From Tidjanibacter sp. (GTDB taxonomy: Bacteria > Bacteroidota > Bacteroidia > Bacteroidales > Rikenellaceae): a DNA stretch of 42,754 nt. Both the position numbers and the translations under genes were made by a program. The notes below the pieces were generated by a model that had not been told where the DNA came from, did no database searches, and saw only the letters and a list, made by a program, of their open reading frames with translations. Where the stretch lies: NCBI GenBank assembly GCA_017503465.1, contig JAFVSY010000095.1, positions 1-42,754 of the forward strand. The letters run 5' to 3'. Positions 37,064 through 42,754 of the stretch are shown here, piece by piece (the first letter of the stretch is position 1; each line of letters begins with the position of its first letter).

Positions 37064-38188
37064 ATGAAAAAACTACTACTCCTTGTGGCTACCATCGCCA
37101 CCCTGTGCGCTTGCTCGCAAGAGCAACAGCCTCAACTCCTCGATGCCGACAATTTTGCCACCACCATCGACGGTAAACCCGTGGCTCTCTACACCCTCAA
37201 AGGGGGCAGTTTGGTGATGCAGGTTACCAACTTTGGCGGTCGCGTGGTGGCCCTCTGGACTCCCGACCGAGAGGGTGTTATGGAGGATATAGTGTTGGGC
37301 TACAACAACATTGACACATACATCAACAACCCCGGTGAGCGTTTCCTCGGTGCTTGTGTAGGTGTTGTGGCCAACCGCATTGGCGAGGGCCGCTTTGTGC
37401 TCAATGGCAAAGAGTACCACACCCCGCTGAACAACAATGGGCAGACGCTCCACGGAGGCAACCGTGGTGTGGATATGGTTGTGTGGGACGTGGTGGAGGC
37501 CGGCGACAACTTCATCACCCTGCACCTGCTGGCAGCCGACGGCGAGGAGGGCTTCCCCGGCAATAGGGATATCACGATGACCTACACACTCACCGAGCAG
37601 GACGAATTCCGCGTTGACTACCTCATCACCACCGATGCGCCCGCTTTGGTGAACATCTCCCACCACTCCTTCTTCAACCTCAAAGGAGAGGGCCGTGGCA
37701 CCATCCTCGACCACGTGCTCACCATTGACGCAGACCACGTTACCCCCACCAACGAGTGGCTCATACCCACAGGCGAGGTGGCTGCTGTGGAGGGTACCCC
37801 CTACGATTTCCGCCAACCCCACACCATCGGTGAGCACATCGACACCCCCAACGAGCAACTCGCTTTTGGCAAGGGTTACGATGCCAACTGGTGCCTCAAT
37901 CGTGCAGACGATGGCACGGTGCAGAGCGTGGCCACACTCTACTGCCCCTCCAATGGTCGCCATATGGAGGTGCTGACCGACCAAGTGGGTTTGCAGTTCT
38001 ACTCGGGCAACTTCTTCGACGGCACAACCACGGGTAAGTATGGCCGCACGCTCAACTTCCGCGAGTCGGTAGCCCTTGAAACCCAAAAGTGGCCCGATGG
38101 TATAAACCACAACCATTTCCCCTCCATTGTGCTCAACCCCGAGGAGCAGTACACCCACACCTGCATCTACCGATTTACGGCCAAATAG
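37064..38188 (+). CDS. Aldose 1-epimerase (mutarotase), lipoprotein
   Basis: The 374-aa protein is a galactose-mutarotase-type enzyme that interconverts alpha and beta anomers of free sugars. The signal sequence ends LCACS (C17), so it is secreted and lipid-anchored rather than cytoplasmic as in Escherichia coli GalM. Active-site marks are present: the histidine in TLHGGNRG, the histidine pair in VNISHHSFFNL and the C-terminal glutamate in NFRESVALETQKW. Strand marks are VVANRIGEGRF and YDFRQPHTIG. It follows the hybrid regulator by 124 bp on the same strand with its own promoter box. It may serve sugars released by the neighbouring PUL, but it could be a general periplasmic mutarotase. Confidence 0.93.
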   Translation: MKKLLLLVATIATLCACSQEQQPQLLDADNFATTIDGKPVALYTLKGGSLVMQVTNFGGRVVALWTPDREGVMEDIVLGYNNIDTYINNPGERFLGACVGVVANRIGEGRFVLNGKEYHTPLNNNGQTLHGGNRGVDMVVWDVVEAGDNFITLHLLAADGEEGFPGNRDITMTYTLTEQDEFRVDYLITTDAPALVNISHHSFFNLKGEGRGTILDHVLTIDADHVTPTNEWLIPTGEVAAVEGTPYDFRQPHTIGEHIDTPNEQLAFGKGYDANWCLNRADDGTVQSVATLYCPSNGRHMEVLTDQVGLQFYSGNFFDGTTTGKYGRTLNFRESVALETQKWPDGINHNHFPSIVLNPEEQYTHTCIYRFTAK

Positions 38189-38249
38189 GGGAAGAGGGGG
38201 GTAACACGTGTAAAAAAACACGTCCCATTTCAATTTTCAATTCTTTTGT

Positions 38250-38257
38250 TATATTTG
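38250..38257 (+). promoter_or_regulatory. Promoter of the GtrA-like gene, -7 box
   Basis: TATATTTG lies 32 bp before the ATG at 38290, an exact TAnnTTTG match. The upstream TTTC at about 20 bp is a weak -33 element. Confidence 0.55.
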
Positions 38258-38289
38258 TGGTGGAGAAACACACACAAATAGGCTTTCCT

Positions 38290-38715
38290 ATGGGAACAAA
38301 AAAAGACTACAAAGAATTTTTCAGAGTACTCAAGTTTGTGCTCTTTTCGGCCAGCGCAGGCATCATTCAGATGGGCACCTTTGCGCTGTTCAACGAACTA
38401 ACATCGTGGCCCTATTGGCCCTGCTACCTCATTTCGTTGGTGCTGTCCATCCTCTGGAACTTCACCCTCAACCGTCAGTTTACCTTCAAGTCCACCGCCA
38501 ACGTGGGCGCAGCAATGCTCAAGGTCTTTGGCTACTACTGCGTCTTCACCCCCACCACCACCGTCTTGGGCAACTGGCTGGCCGAGGGACTGATGTGGAA
38601 CGAGTATCTCGTTACGGGCCTCAATATGCTCCTTAACCTCTCCACCGAGTATCTCTTCCAGAGGTTTGTGGTCTACAAGGGTAAAATAGACAACCGAAAA
38701 GCAACCAAAGAATAA
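38290..38715 (+). CDS. GtrA-like family membrane protein
   Basis: This 141-aa inner-membrane protein has four predicted helices and is of the GtrA family (PF04138). Relatives are thought to move lipid-linked sugars across the membrane or assist cell-wall glycan assembly. The diagnostic part is ISLVLSILWNFTLNRQFTF, the conserved NF-N-R-FTF motif after the second helix. It ends with EYLFQRFVVYKG. I chose the ATG at 38290 because it starts a short basic segment right before the first helix and lies behind a good promoter box; the longer frame overlaps the epimerase gene. No glycosyltransferase is adjacent, so its partner is unknown. Confidence 0.9.
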   Translation: MGTKKDYKEFFRVLKFVLFSASAGIIQMGTFALFNELTSWPYWPCYLISLVLSILWNFTLNRQFTFKSTANVGAAMLKVFGYYCVFTPTTTVLGNWLAEGLMWNEYLVTGLNMLLNLSTEYLFQRFVVYKGKIDNRKATKE

Positions 38716-38790
38716 CATAACATCCCCCCCTCTGTTTTTTCGTGTGCATTTTTTCAGAAAATGGGTAAACTTTTTCGCCCCCCGAGGTGT

Positions 38791-38798
38791 TACTTTTG
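38791..38798 (+). promoter_or_regulatory. Promoter of the DUF6549-like gene, -7 box
   Basis: TACTTTTG matches TAnnTTTG exactly and lies 27 bp before the ATG at 38826. Confidence 0.5.
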
Positions 38799-38825
38799 GG
38801 CACAAAACCAACCCATTTTGCTGTT

Positions 38826-39503
38826 ATGAAAATCTCACGTTCCAACCTCGTTGCGGCCTGCACACTTGCCGCACTATTGCTCCTGCTTGCAGGTTCCGTC
38901 GTACTGCTCTGTCGTGCCCACGCCTCCAACCAACGCCTGGCCGAAAGCAACCGCACACTCACCGAACAAAACCAGGCACTCGCCTCACGCCTCGACCACT
39001 CCGACCACCTGGTGGCCTCGCAGCGGCTCTCCATAGGCCGTCTGCGGATGACCATCGGGGAGTTGGAAGAGTTGCACCGAGAGGATGCCGAGCGCATCCG
39101 TGCCCTCGGTGTGGGCCTGCGCAACGTGCGCACCTACACCCTCACGGCCACCTCCACCCTGCTCGATACGCTCCTAACCACCGCACTGCAAGATACTATC
39201 TGTGAGGACTTTAGGACCGAGCGATTGGTCGATAGTCTGGCCTCCGAGCGACTGTCCGACAGTATGACCACGGCACCCATCCGTTGGAGGGACCCTTGGG
39301 TGGAACTCACCCTCACCCCACGAGCCGATGGGCAGGCACACCTGCACCTGCTCTGCCACGACACCCTCACGCAGGTGGTCCACCGCATACCCCATTGCTG
39401 GTGGATATTCCGTTGGGGCACCAAGGCCCTCCGCCAAGAAATTCGCTCCTCCAACCCACACACAAAGATTGTATTCTCCGAATACATAGAAATTGAAAAT
39501 TGA
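38826..39503 (+). CDS. DUF6549-like membrane-anchored coiled-coil protein
   Basis: The 225-aa protein starts at the ATG at 38826. It has one N-terminal membrane segment (LAALLLLLAGSVVLLC, about 12-27), a long heptad-rich helix (about 33-95, LAESNRTLTEQNQALASRL) and a compact C-terminal part. The end reads WWIFRWGTKALRQEIRSSN followed by HTKIVFSEYIEIEN. I associate this ending with DUF6549 proteins of Bacteroidales, often found in prophage or mobile-element contexts. The build recalls inner-membrane spanins, but no lysis genes are near. The last codons and the stop lie inside a TTGAAAA repeat array. Function is unknown and the family call is from memory. Confidence 0.65.
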   Translation: MKISRSNLVAACTLAALLLLLAGSVVLLCRAHASNQRLAESNRTLTEQNQALASRLDHSDHLVASQRLSIGRLRMTIGELEELHREDAERIRALGVGLRNVRTYTLTATSTLLDTLLTTALQDTICEDFRTERLVDSLASERLSDSMTTAPIRWRDPWVELTLTPRADGQAHLHLLCHDTLTQVVHRIPHCWWIFRWGTKALRQEIRSSNPHTKIVFSEYIEIEN

Positions 39504-39513
39504 AAATTGAAAA
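39493..39513 (+). repeat. TTGAAAA tandem repeat
   Basis: Three 7-bp units span the end of the DUF6549-like gene (its TGA stop is made by the repeat) and the promoter region of rsmE. Related A/T-rich units occur near 1-28, 3478-3499 and 40398-40422. Confidence 0.65.
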
Positions 39514-39519
39514 TTTTGG

Positions 39520-39527
39520 TATCTTTG
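39520..39527 (+). promoter_or_regulatory. rsmE promoter, -7 box, implying a leaderless mRNA
   Basis: TATCTTTG is an exact -7 consensus that ends only four bases before the rsmE ATG at 39532. Transcription would start at or about the start codon, so the mRNA should be leaderless or nearly so. The repeat TTG at 39500-39502 gives a 17-bp spacer. Confidence 0.6.
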
Positions 39528-39531
39528 CGGT

Positions 39532-40242
39532 ATGTTACTATTCTATGCACCCGACATAACCACACCCCTCTACACCCTCGACGAGGTGGAGAGTGGGCAC
39601 TGTGTGAGAGTGTTGCGCCTGCGTGAGGGCGACACACTCCACCTCACCGACGGACGTGGCACCCTCTATGATGCCGAGGTGGTGGACCCCCACCCCAAGC
39701 GTTGCTCGGTGCGCATCGTAGCCGAGCACCACAACTGGGAGCAGAGGCCCTACACACTCACCGTGGCGGTGGCCCCCACCAAGAACATCGACCGTATCGA
39801 GTGGTTTGTGGAGAAGGCCACCGAGTGTGGCATCGACCGCATAATCCCCACCCTGTGCGACCACTCCGAGCGCAAGGTGGTCAAGGGCGAGCGACTCGAC
39901 AAAATCGCCATCAGCGCAATGAAGCAGTCGCTCAAGGCCTACCTGCCACAGATTGACCCCCTCACACCCCTACGCCAGGTGTTGGCAATGCCCTTTGAGG
40001 GCACCAAACTCATCGCCCACTGCGAGGAGGGAGTCCCGAGGGTGTTCATCGGCGAGGAGTTGCGCAAGGGGGAGAACGTGTTGGTGCTGATTGGCCCTGA
40101 GGGCGATTTCAGCCCCGAGGAGATTGCTCTGGCAAGGGAGCAGGGCTTCCGAGAGGTGAGCCTCGGTGAGTGCCGACTGCGCACCGAAACCGCCGCCCTC
40201 GCCGCCGCAATGTTCACCGCTTTTGTAAATAGTAAAGAGTAA
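39532..40242 (+). CDS. rsmE: 16S rRNA (uracil-1498-N3)-methyltransferase
   Basis: This 236-aa cytoplasmic SPOUT-class enzyme methylates N3 of U1498 in 16S rRNA using S-adenosylmethionine. An N-terminal PUA-like domain carries HCVRVLRLREGDTLHLTDG. It is followed by the knotted SPOUT fold with VAPTKNIDRIEWFVEKATE, RIIPTLCDHSE and the cofactor loop VLIGPEGDFSPEEI. The C-terminal signature is LGECRLRTETAALAA. Length and motifs are canonical. A strong -7 box directly abuts the start. It is a housekeeping gene, independent of its neighbours. Confidence 0.97.
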   Translation: MLLFYAPDITTPLYTLDEVESGHCVRVLRLREGDTLHLTDGRGTLYDAEVVDPHPKRCSVRIVAEHHNWEQRPYTLTVAVAPTKNIDRIEWFVEKATECGIDRIIPTLCDHSERKVVKGERLDKIAISAMKQSLKAYLPQIDPLTPLRQVLAMPFEGTKLIAHCEEGVPRVFIGEELRKGENVLVLIGPEGDFSPEEIALAREQGFREVSLGECRLRTETAALAAAMFTAFVNSKE

Positions 40243-40265
40243 AGAGTAATTAGTAAATATTTTTT

Positions 40266-40300
40266 TCTGAAGGGCTTTAAGGACATTAAGGACATTAGGG
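40266..40300 (+). repeat. CTTTAAGGACAT-type intergenic repeat
   Basis: GGGCTTTAAGGACATTAAGGACATTAGGG-like units (each about 9-10 bp) lie behind rsmE. The same family occurs at 42639-42671 and, inverted, near 6830. Confidence 0.55.
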
Positions 40301-40397
40301 AAAATTTTTCAATTCTCGCAAATGCGAGTAAGCGAGCGCAAAGGCTGCTTGCAGACTCTGCCGAGCGGGAGCATTTTAGACAAAACAACGTTTTGTC

Positions 40398-40422
40398 AAT
40401 TCTCAATTCTCAATTCTCAATT
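40398..40422 (+). repeat. TCAATTC tandem repeat upstream of the chromate transporter
   Basis: There are three and a half copies of a 7-bp unit (AATTCTC) just before the probable start of the first chromate transporter gene. This suggests that the frame upstream of 40427 is not really coding. Confidence 0.6.
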
Positions 40423-40426
40423 TATT

Positions 40427-41002
40427 TTGGCTTCTTTGTTTGACATATTCTGGTCGTTTCTGAAAATTGGCGCTTTCACCTTCGGTGGAGGCTATGCGAT
40501 GATACCACTCATTGAGGCCGAGATGATACAAAAGCGTGGGTGGCTCACACGCGAGGAGTTCATCAACCAACTAACTCTTGCACAGAGCATTCCGGGGCCC
40601 ATTGCGCTCAACACAGCAGTCTTTGTGGGCTACAAAACAAGGGGCGTAAAAGGTGCCCTTGCAGCCCTCGTGGGAGTGGTCATTCCCTCCTTCACAATCA
40701 TCCTGCTGATTGCGCTCTACTTCACCGACTTCAAGGACAACCCCACCGTGGCCGCCGCTTTCAAGGGTATGAGGCCCGCAGTGGTGGCACTCATTGCCGC
40801 CCCCATCATCAATATGGCGCGCGGTATGGAGTGGTGGAAGATTGGCATTGCACTCGGTGCGGCTGTGGTGATATGGCTGCTGGGTGTATCGCCCATACTA
40901 TTTATAATAATAGGTGCCGTCGTTGGCATCGGCTGGTCGTTCCGCCCCGAGGGTGCAAGGGGTAGCAAGCAGGAGCGAGGAAAGGAGGATGGGGAGCAAT
41001 GA
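40427..41002 (+). CDS. Chromate transporter, half-size subunit 1
   Basis: This inner-membrane protein of the CHR family is of the short type, with one domain of about 190 aa that works with a second short subunit. Marks are LKIGAFTFGGGYAMIPLIE and LAQSIPGPIALNTAVFVGY, both conserved in CHR domains. The family exports chromate, or exchanges it for sulfate. The start is uncertain. The ATG at 40322 would add 35 residues that translate a tandem repeat, so I prefer TTG at 40427 (191 aa, typical length); TTG at 40436 is also possible. The stop overlaps the start of subunit 2 by four bases (ATGA), which implies translational coupling. Confidence 0.88.
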   Translation: MASLFDIFWSFLKIGAFTFGGGYAMIPLIEAEMIQKRGWLTREEFINQLTLAQSIPGPIALNTAVFVGYKTRGVKGALAALVGVVIPSFTIILLIALYFTDFKDNPTVAAAFKGMRPAVVALIAAPIINMARGMEWWKIGIALGAAVVIWLLGVSPILFIIIGAVVGIGWSFRPEGARGSKQERGKEDGEQ

Positions 41003-41520
41003 TTTACCTGCAACTACTCCTCTCGTACCTCAAAATCGGTTTCTTCGGCTTTGGCGGTGGCTATGCAATGATTTCGCTCATCTACAACGAGATAGTCGTG
41101 CAGCACGGCTGGCTCACTGCGGCCGAGATGGCCGACGTGGCCGCCATATCGCAGATGACCCCCGGCCCCATTGCCATCAACTGCGCCACCTATGTGGGCT
41201 ACTCCGTTACGGGCACCGTGTGGGGCTCGGTGGTGGCCACCCTTGCGGTGTGTCTGCCCTCGCTCACGCTGATGATGTTGGCCACCCGTTTCTACCTCAA
41301 ACTACACGCCAACAGGCACTTTGCGGGTGCAATGGAGGGTATGAAACCGATGATGATTGGCCTGATTCTCTCCTCGGCCCTGATGCTCTTTGGGCCCGAG
41401 ACCTTCATCGATTGGAAGAGTTGGCTCATCTTTGGAGGCTGCTTTGTGGCCTCGGTGCGCAAGGTGAACCCCATCCTACTCATTCTGCTCTCGGCCGTGG
41501 CCGGCATTGTACTCTATTAG
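40999..41520 (+). CDS. Chromate transporter, half-size subunit 2
   Basis: The 173-aa CHR-family membrane protein is paralogous to the preceding subunit. It repeats FGFGGGYAMISLIYNEIV and ISQMTPGPIAINCATYVGY at matching positions. It has about six hydrophobic segments. In this family two short subunits of opposite topology form the transporter, and the four-base overlap with the upstream gene fits that pairing. No regulator is adjacent. In gut anaerobes the natural substrate may be another oxyanion rather than chromate; this is inference. Confidence 0.92.
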   Translation: MIYLQLLLSYLKIGFFGFGGGYAMISLIYNEIVVQHGWLTAAEMADVAAISQMTPGPIAINCATYVGYSVTGTVWGSVVATLAVCLPSLTLMMLATRFYLKLHANRHFAGAMEGMKPMMIGLILSSALMLFGPETFIDWKSWLIFGGCFVASVRKVNPILLILLSAVAGIVLY

Positions 41521-41608
41521 GGGGCACATTGGCACGAGTTTTGCTCCTTTGTGGGGTGAACTGTGCGTTAAGGCAGAGTAGGCTAAATGTGAAAAAACTC
41601 GTGTTTGA

Positions 41609-41639
41609 TTTGGATATTAGGGGAAAATACTCTATCTTG
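41609..41639 (+). promoter_or_regulatory. Promoter of the sigma factor gene
   Basis: TTTG at 41609-41612, a 20-bp spacer and TATCTTG at 41633-41639 follow the Bacteroidetes promoter pattern closely. The box ends about 92 bp before the ATG, leaving an untranslated leader. Confidence 0.55.
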
Positions 41640-41731
41640 CGCACAGTTTCAATTAAACTTTTTGTTTCACTAAAATTCGTTTTTGCCTATCGAGAAATAT
41701 CTACTCTAAACCAACAAAAAATATGTAGAGT

Positions 41732-42328
41732 ATGATACGAAATTCTGTCAGTGGTGTGAGCAGCGACCAAGAGTTGCTCAACGCCTATCTCGCAGGCAAC
41801 AATCAGGCTATTTCCCAACTCATCGAAAGGCACCGCAGGCGTGTCTACGACTATGTGTACATTATGGTCAAGGACCCCGAGGTGGCCGAGGATATTTGTC
41901 AGGAGACCTTTGTCAAGGCAGTGAGGGTAATCGAGCAGGGCCGCTACACGGACAATGGTAGGTTCCTCTCGTGGGTGATGCGAATCGCCCACAATCAGGT
42001 CATCGACCACTTCCGAGCCCAAAAGAAGGTGCAGGTTACCAACGAAAGCGAAGCCGGCTACGACATCATCGGCACTCAGCGATTGAGCGAAGGCTCCGTG
42101 GAGGACCAGATGGTCAGAGAACAAATCGAGGCCGACCTGCGCAAGCTGATTGACAAGTTGCCCACCGAGCAGAGCGAGGTGGTCAAGATGCGCTACTATG
42201 GGGGCCTCTCCTTCAAGGAGATAGCCGAACAAACCGAGGTTAGCATCAACACCGCACTCGGCCGTATGCGCTATGCACTGACAAACCTCCGCAAGATGAT
42301 TAAGGAAAATAAAATGATTTTGTCCTGA
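41732..42328 (+). CDS. RNA polymerase sigma factor, sigma-70 / ECF type
   Basis: The 198-aa protein has only sigma regions 2 and 4, as in ECF sigma factors. Region 2 (about 22-95) includes VYDYVYIMVKDPEVAEDICQ, ETFVKAVR and the DNA-melting segment SWVMRIAHNQVIDHFR. Region 4 (about 132-188) is a helix-turn-helix with LPTEQSEVVKMRYYGGLSF and KEIAEQTEVSINTALGRMR. No transmembrane anti-sigma gene follows; instead a 48-codon ORF starts 68 bp downstream. The sigma factor lies behind its own promoter. The regulon cannot be told from here. Confidence 0.94.
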   Translation: MIRNSVSGVSSDQELLNAYLAGNNQAISQLIERHRRRVYDYVYIMVKDPEVAEDICQETFVKAVRVIEQGRYTDNGRFLSWVMRIAHNQVIDHFRAQKKVQVTNESEAGYDIIGTQRLSEGSVEDQMVREQIEADLRKLIDKLPTEQSEVVKMRYYGGLSFKEIAEQTEVSINTALGRMRYALTNLRKMIKENKMILS

Positions 42329-42396
42329 CGTGATGCAATAAACCCACGGCACGGTGCGTTATCTATGCAGATTAACCACAAAAAACGCATTTGCCT

Positions 42397-42543
42397 ATGG
42401 GAGAATTGGACTACAGTGAAAAGCAAAACTGTTTGTCGGGCAATGATGAGGAGTTGTTCCTCGAACACGTGGTGTGTGGAGAGCACGAGTTGCTCTACTT
42501 GGACACTTGCCTGCATGAGATATTTGCCCAAACAGTGAATTAG
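42397..42543 (+). CDS. Small acidic protein downstream of the sigma factor (48 aa)
   Basis: An ATG at 42397 opens 48 codons ending in TAG at 42541. The product is acidic (MGELDYSEKQNCLSGNDEEL), with two His/Cys-containing stretches: HVVCGEHE in the middle and DTCLHEIF near the end. The stop is followed within 25 bp by a strong terminator, so the ORF would be the last gene of a sigma-factor transcript. No membrane segment is seen. The spaced Cys and His residues could bind a metal, so a tiny anti-sigma or modulator is conceivable but unproved. I do not recognise the family. Confidence 0.5.
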   Translation: MGELDYSEKQNCLSGNDEELFLEHVVCGEHELLYLDTCLHEIFAQTVN

Positions 42544-42564
42544 GTGTTAGAGAAGTTTGATTGG

Positions 42565-42598
42565 GACGAGGAAGCCGTGAGGCCTCCTCGTCTTTTTT
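42565..42598 (+). terminator. Rho-independent terminator behind the sigma factor operon
   Basis: GACGAGGAAGCC pairs with GGCCTCCTCGTC (one mismatch, loop GTGA) and is followed by six T. It is a canonical intrinsic terminator. Confidence 0.85.
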
Positions 42599-42754
42599 AT
42601 GTATGGTGCGACCTACCGCCGCTGGGGCTGATGGGACTACTAGGGCTTTAAGGACTTTAAGGGCCTTAGTGAATTTGCCCTTTCGGCCCTTTTCAAAACA
42701 GACGTCCCCGCTGCTGCGCCCCCCTCTAACTCAGAGGGGGACAATTTTGAATTT
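42599..42754. repeat. Window end: intergenic repeats and hairpin
   Basis: There is no gene. Copies of the CTTTAAGGA unit occur at 42639-42671. A CCCCCTCT / AGAGGGGG hairpin lies near 42720-42740, and the A/T-rich sequence at the end resembles the start of the window. Confidence 0.5.

Noticed and set aside
38200-38224. Terminator behind the epimerase gene (ACGTGT / ACACGT hairpin)
   Set aside because: The stem is only 6 bp and there is no T run after it on the plus strand.
39493-39527. Phase variation of rsmE by changes in TTGAAAA copy number
   Set aside because: Steps of 7 bp give spacers of 10, 17 or 24, none ideal, and a housekeeping methyltransferase is an unlikely target.
40322-40426. 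N-terminal extension of the first chromate transporter from the ATG at 40322
   Set aside because: The extra residues translate an intergenic tandem repeat and have no counterpart in CHR-family proteins.

Overview
The window looks like a chromosomal segment of a Bacteroidales bacterium, most likely a gut lineage. Supporting signs are a SusC/SusD pair with a hybrid two-component regulator, many lipoproteins with a cysteine shortly after the signal sequence, DUF6029-, Omp28- and DUF4988-type proteins, and promoters that fit TTTG-N19-21-TAnnTTTG. An Alistipes-like (Rikenellaceae) host is my guess from protein style and cannot be proved here. I saw no rRNA, tRNA, CRISPR array, integrase or transposase.

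Layout. 1-3420: hairpin-rich repeats, then tpiA and lysS on the minus strand, with a small four-helix-bundle gene between them that is flanked by inverted 7-mer arrays. 3518-15880: envelope genes. These are a 977-aa DUF4988 lipoprotein, a TlpA-like thioredoxin plus DUF6029 barrel pair (minus), a divergent pair of a 1072-aa lipoprotein and a frameshifted Omp28-like lipoprotein (plus), and a MATE transporter ending at a strong bidirectional hairpin. 15952-36939: a polysaccharide utilization locus (PUL). 37064-42543: lipoprotein aldose 1-epimerase, GtrA-like protein, DUF6549-like coiled-coil protein, rsmE, two half-size chromate transporters, an ECF-type sigma factor and a 48-codon ORF, all on the plus strand.

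The PUL is the centrepiece. A sensor-kinase/AraC hybrid regulator faces a nine-gene minus-strand operon: SusC, SusD, a periplasmic heparinase II/III-type lyase, a lipoprotein lyase, a 42-aa micro-gene, two more lipoprotein lyases (the second carrying an N-terminal fimbrillin-like module), a GH88 unsaturated uronyl hydrolase and a PHP-domain phosphoesterase. Read together, surface lyases cut a uronic-acid polysaccharide, SusCD imports the fragments, the periplasmic lyase shortens them, and GH88 removes the unsaturated uronyl end. No sulfatase is present, so a non-sulfated substrate is favoured. The PHP enzyme hints at phosphate esters, but that is inference.

The main points for a second look are the fimbrillin-lyase fusion, the split of the four lyases into two active-site classes with one lost zinc-ligand histidine, the unlisted 42-aa gene, an 11-bp direct repeat spaced exactly 63 bp apart in the susC/regulator intergenic region, and the repeat-flanked four-helix-bundle cassette.
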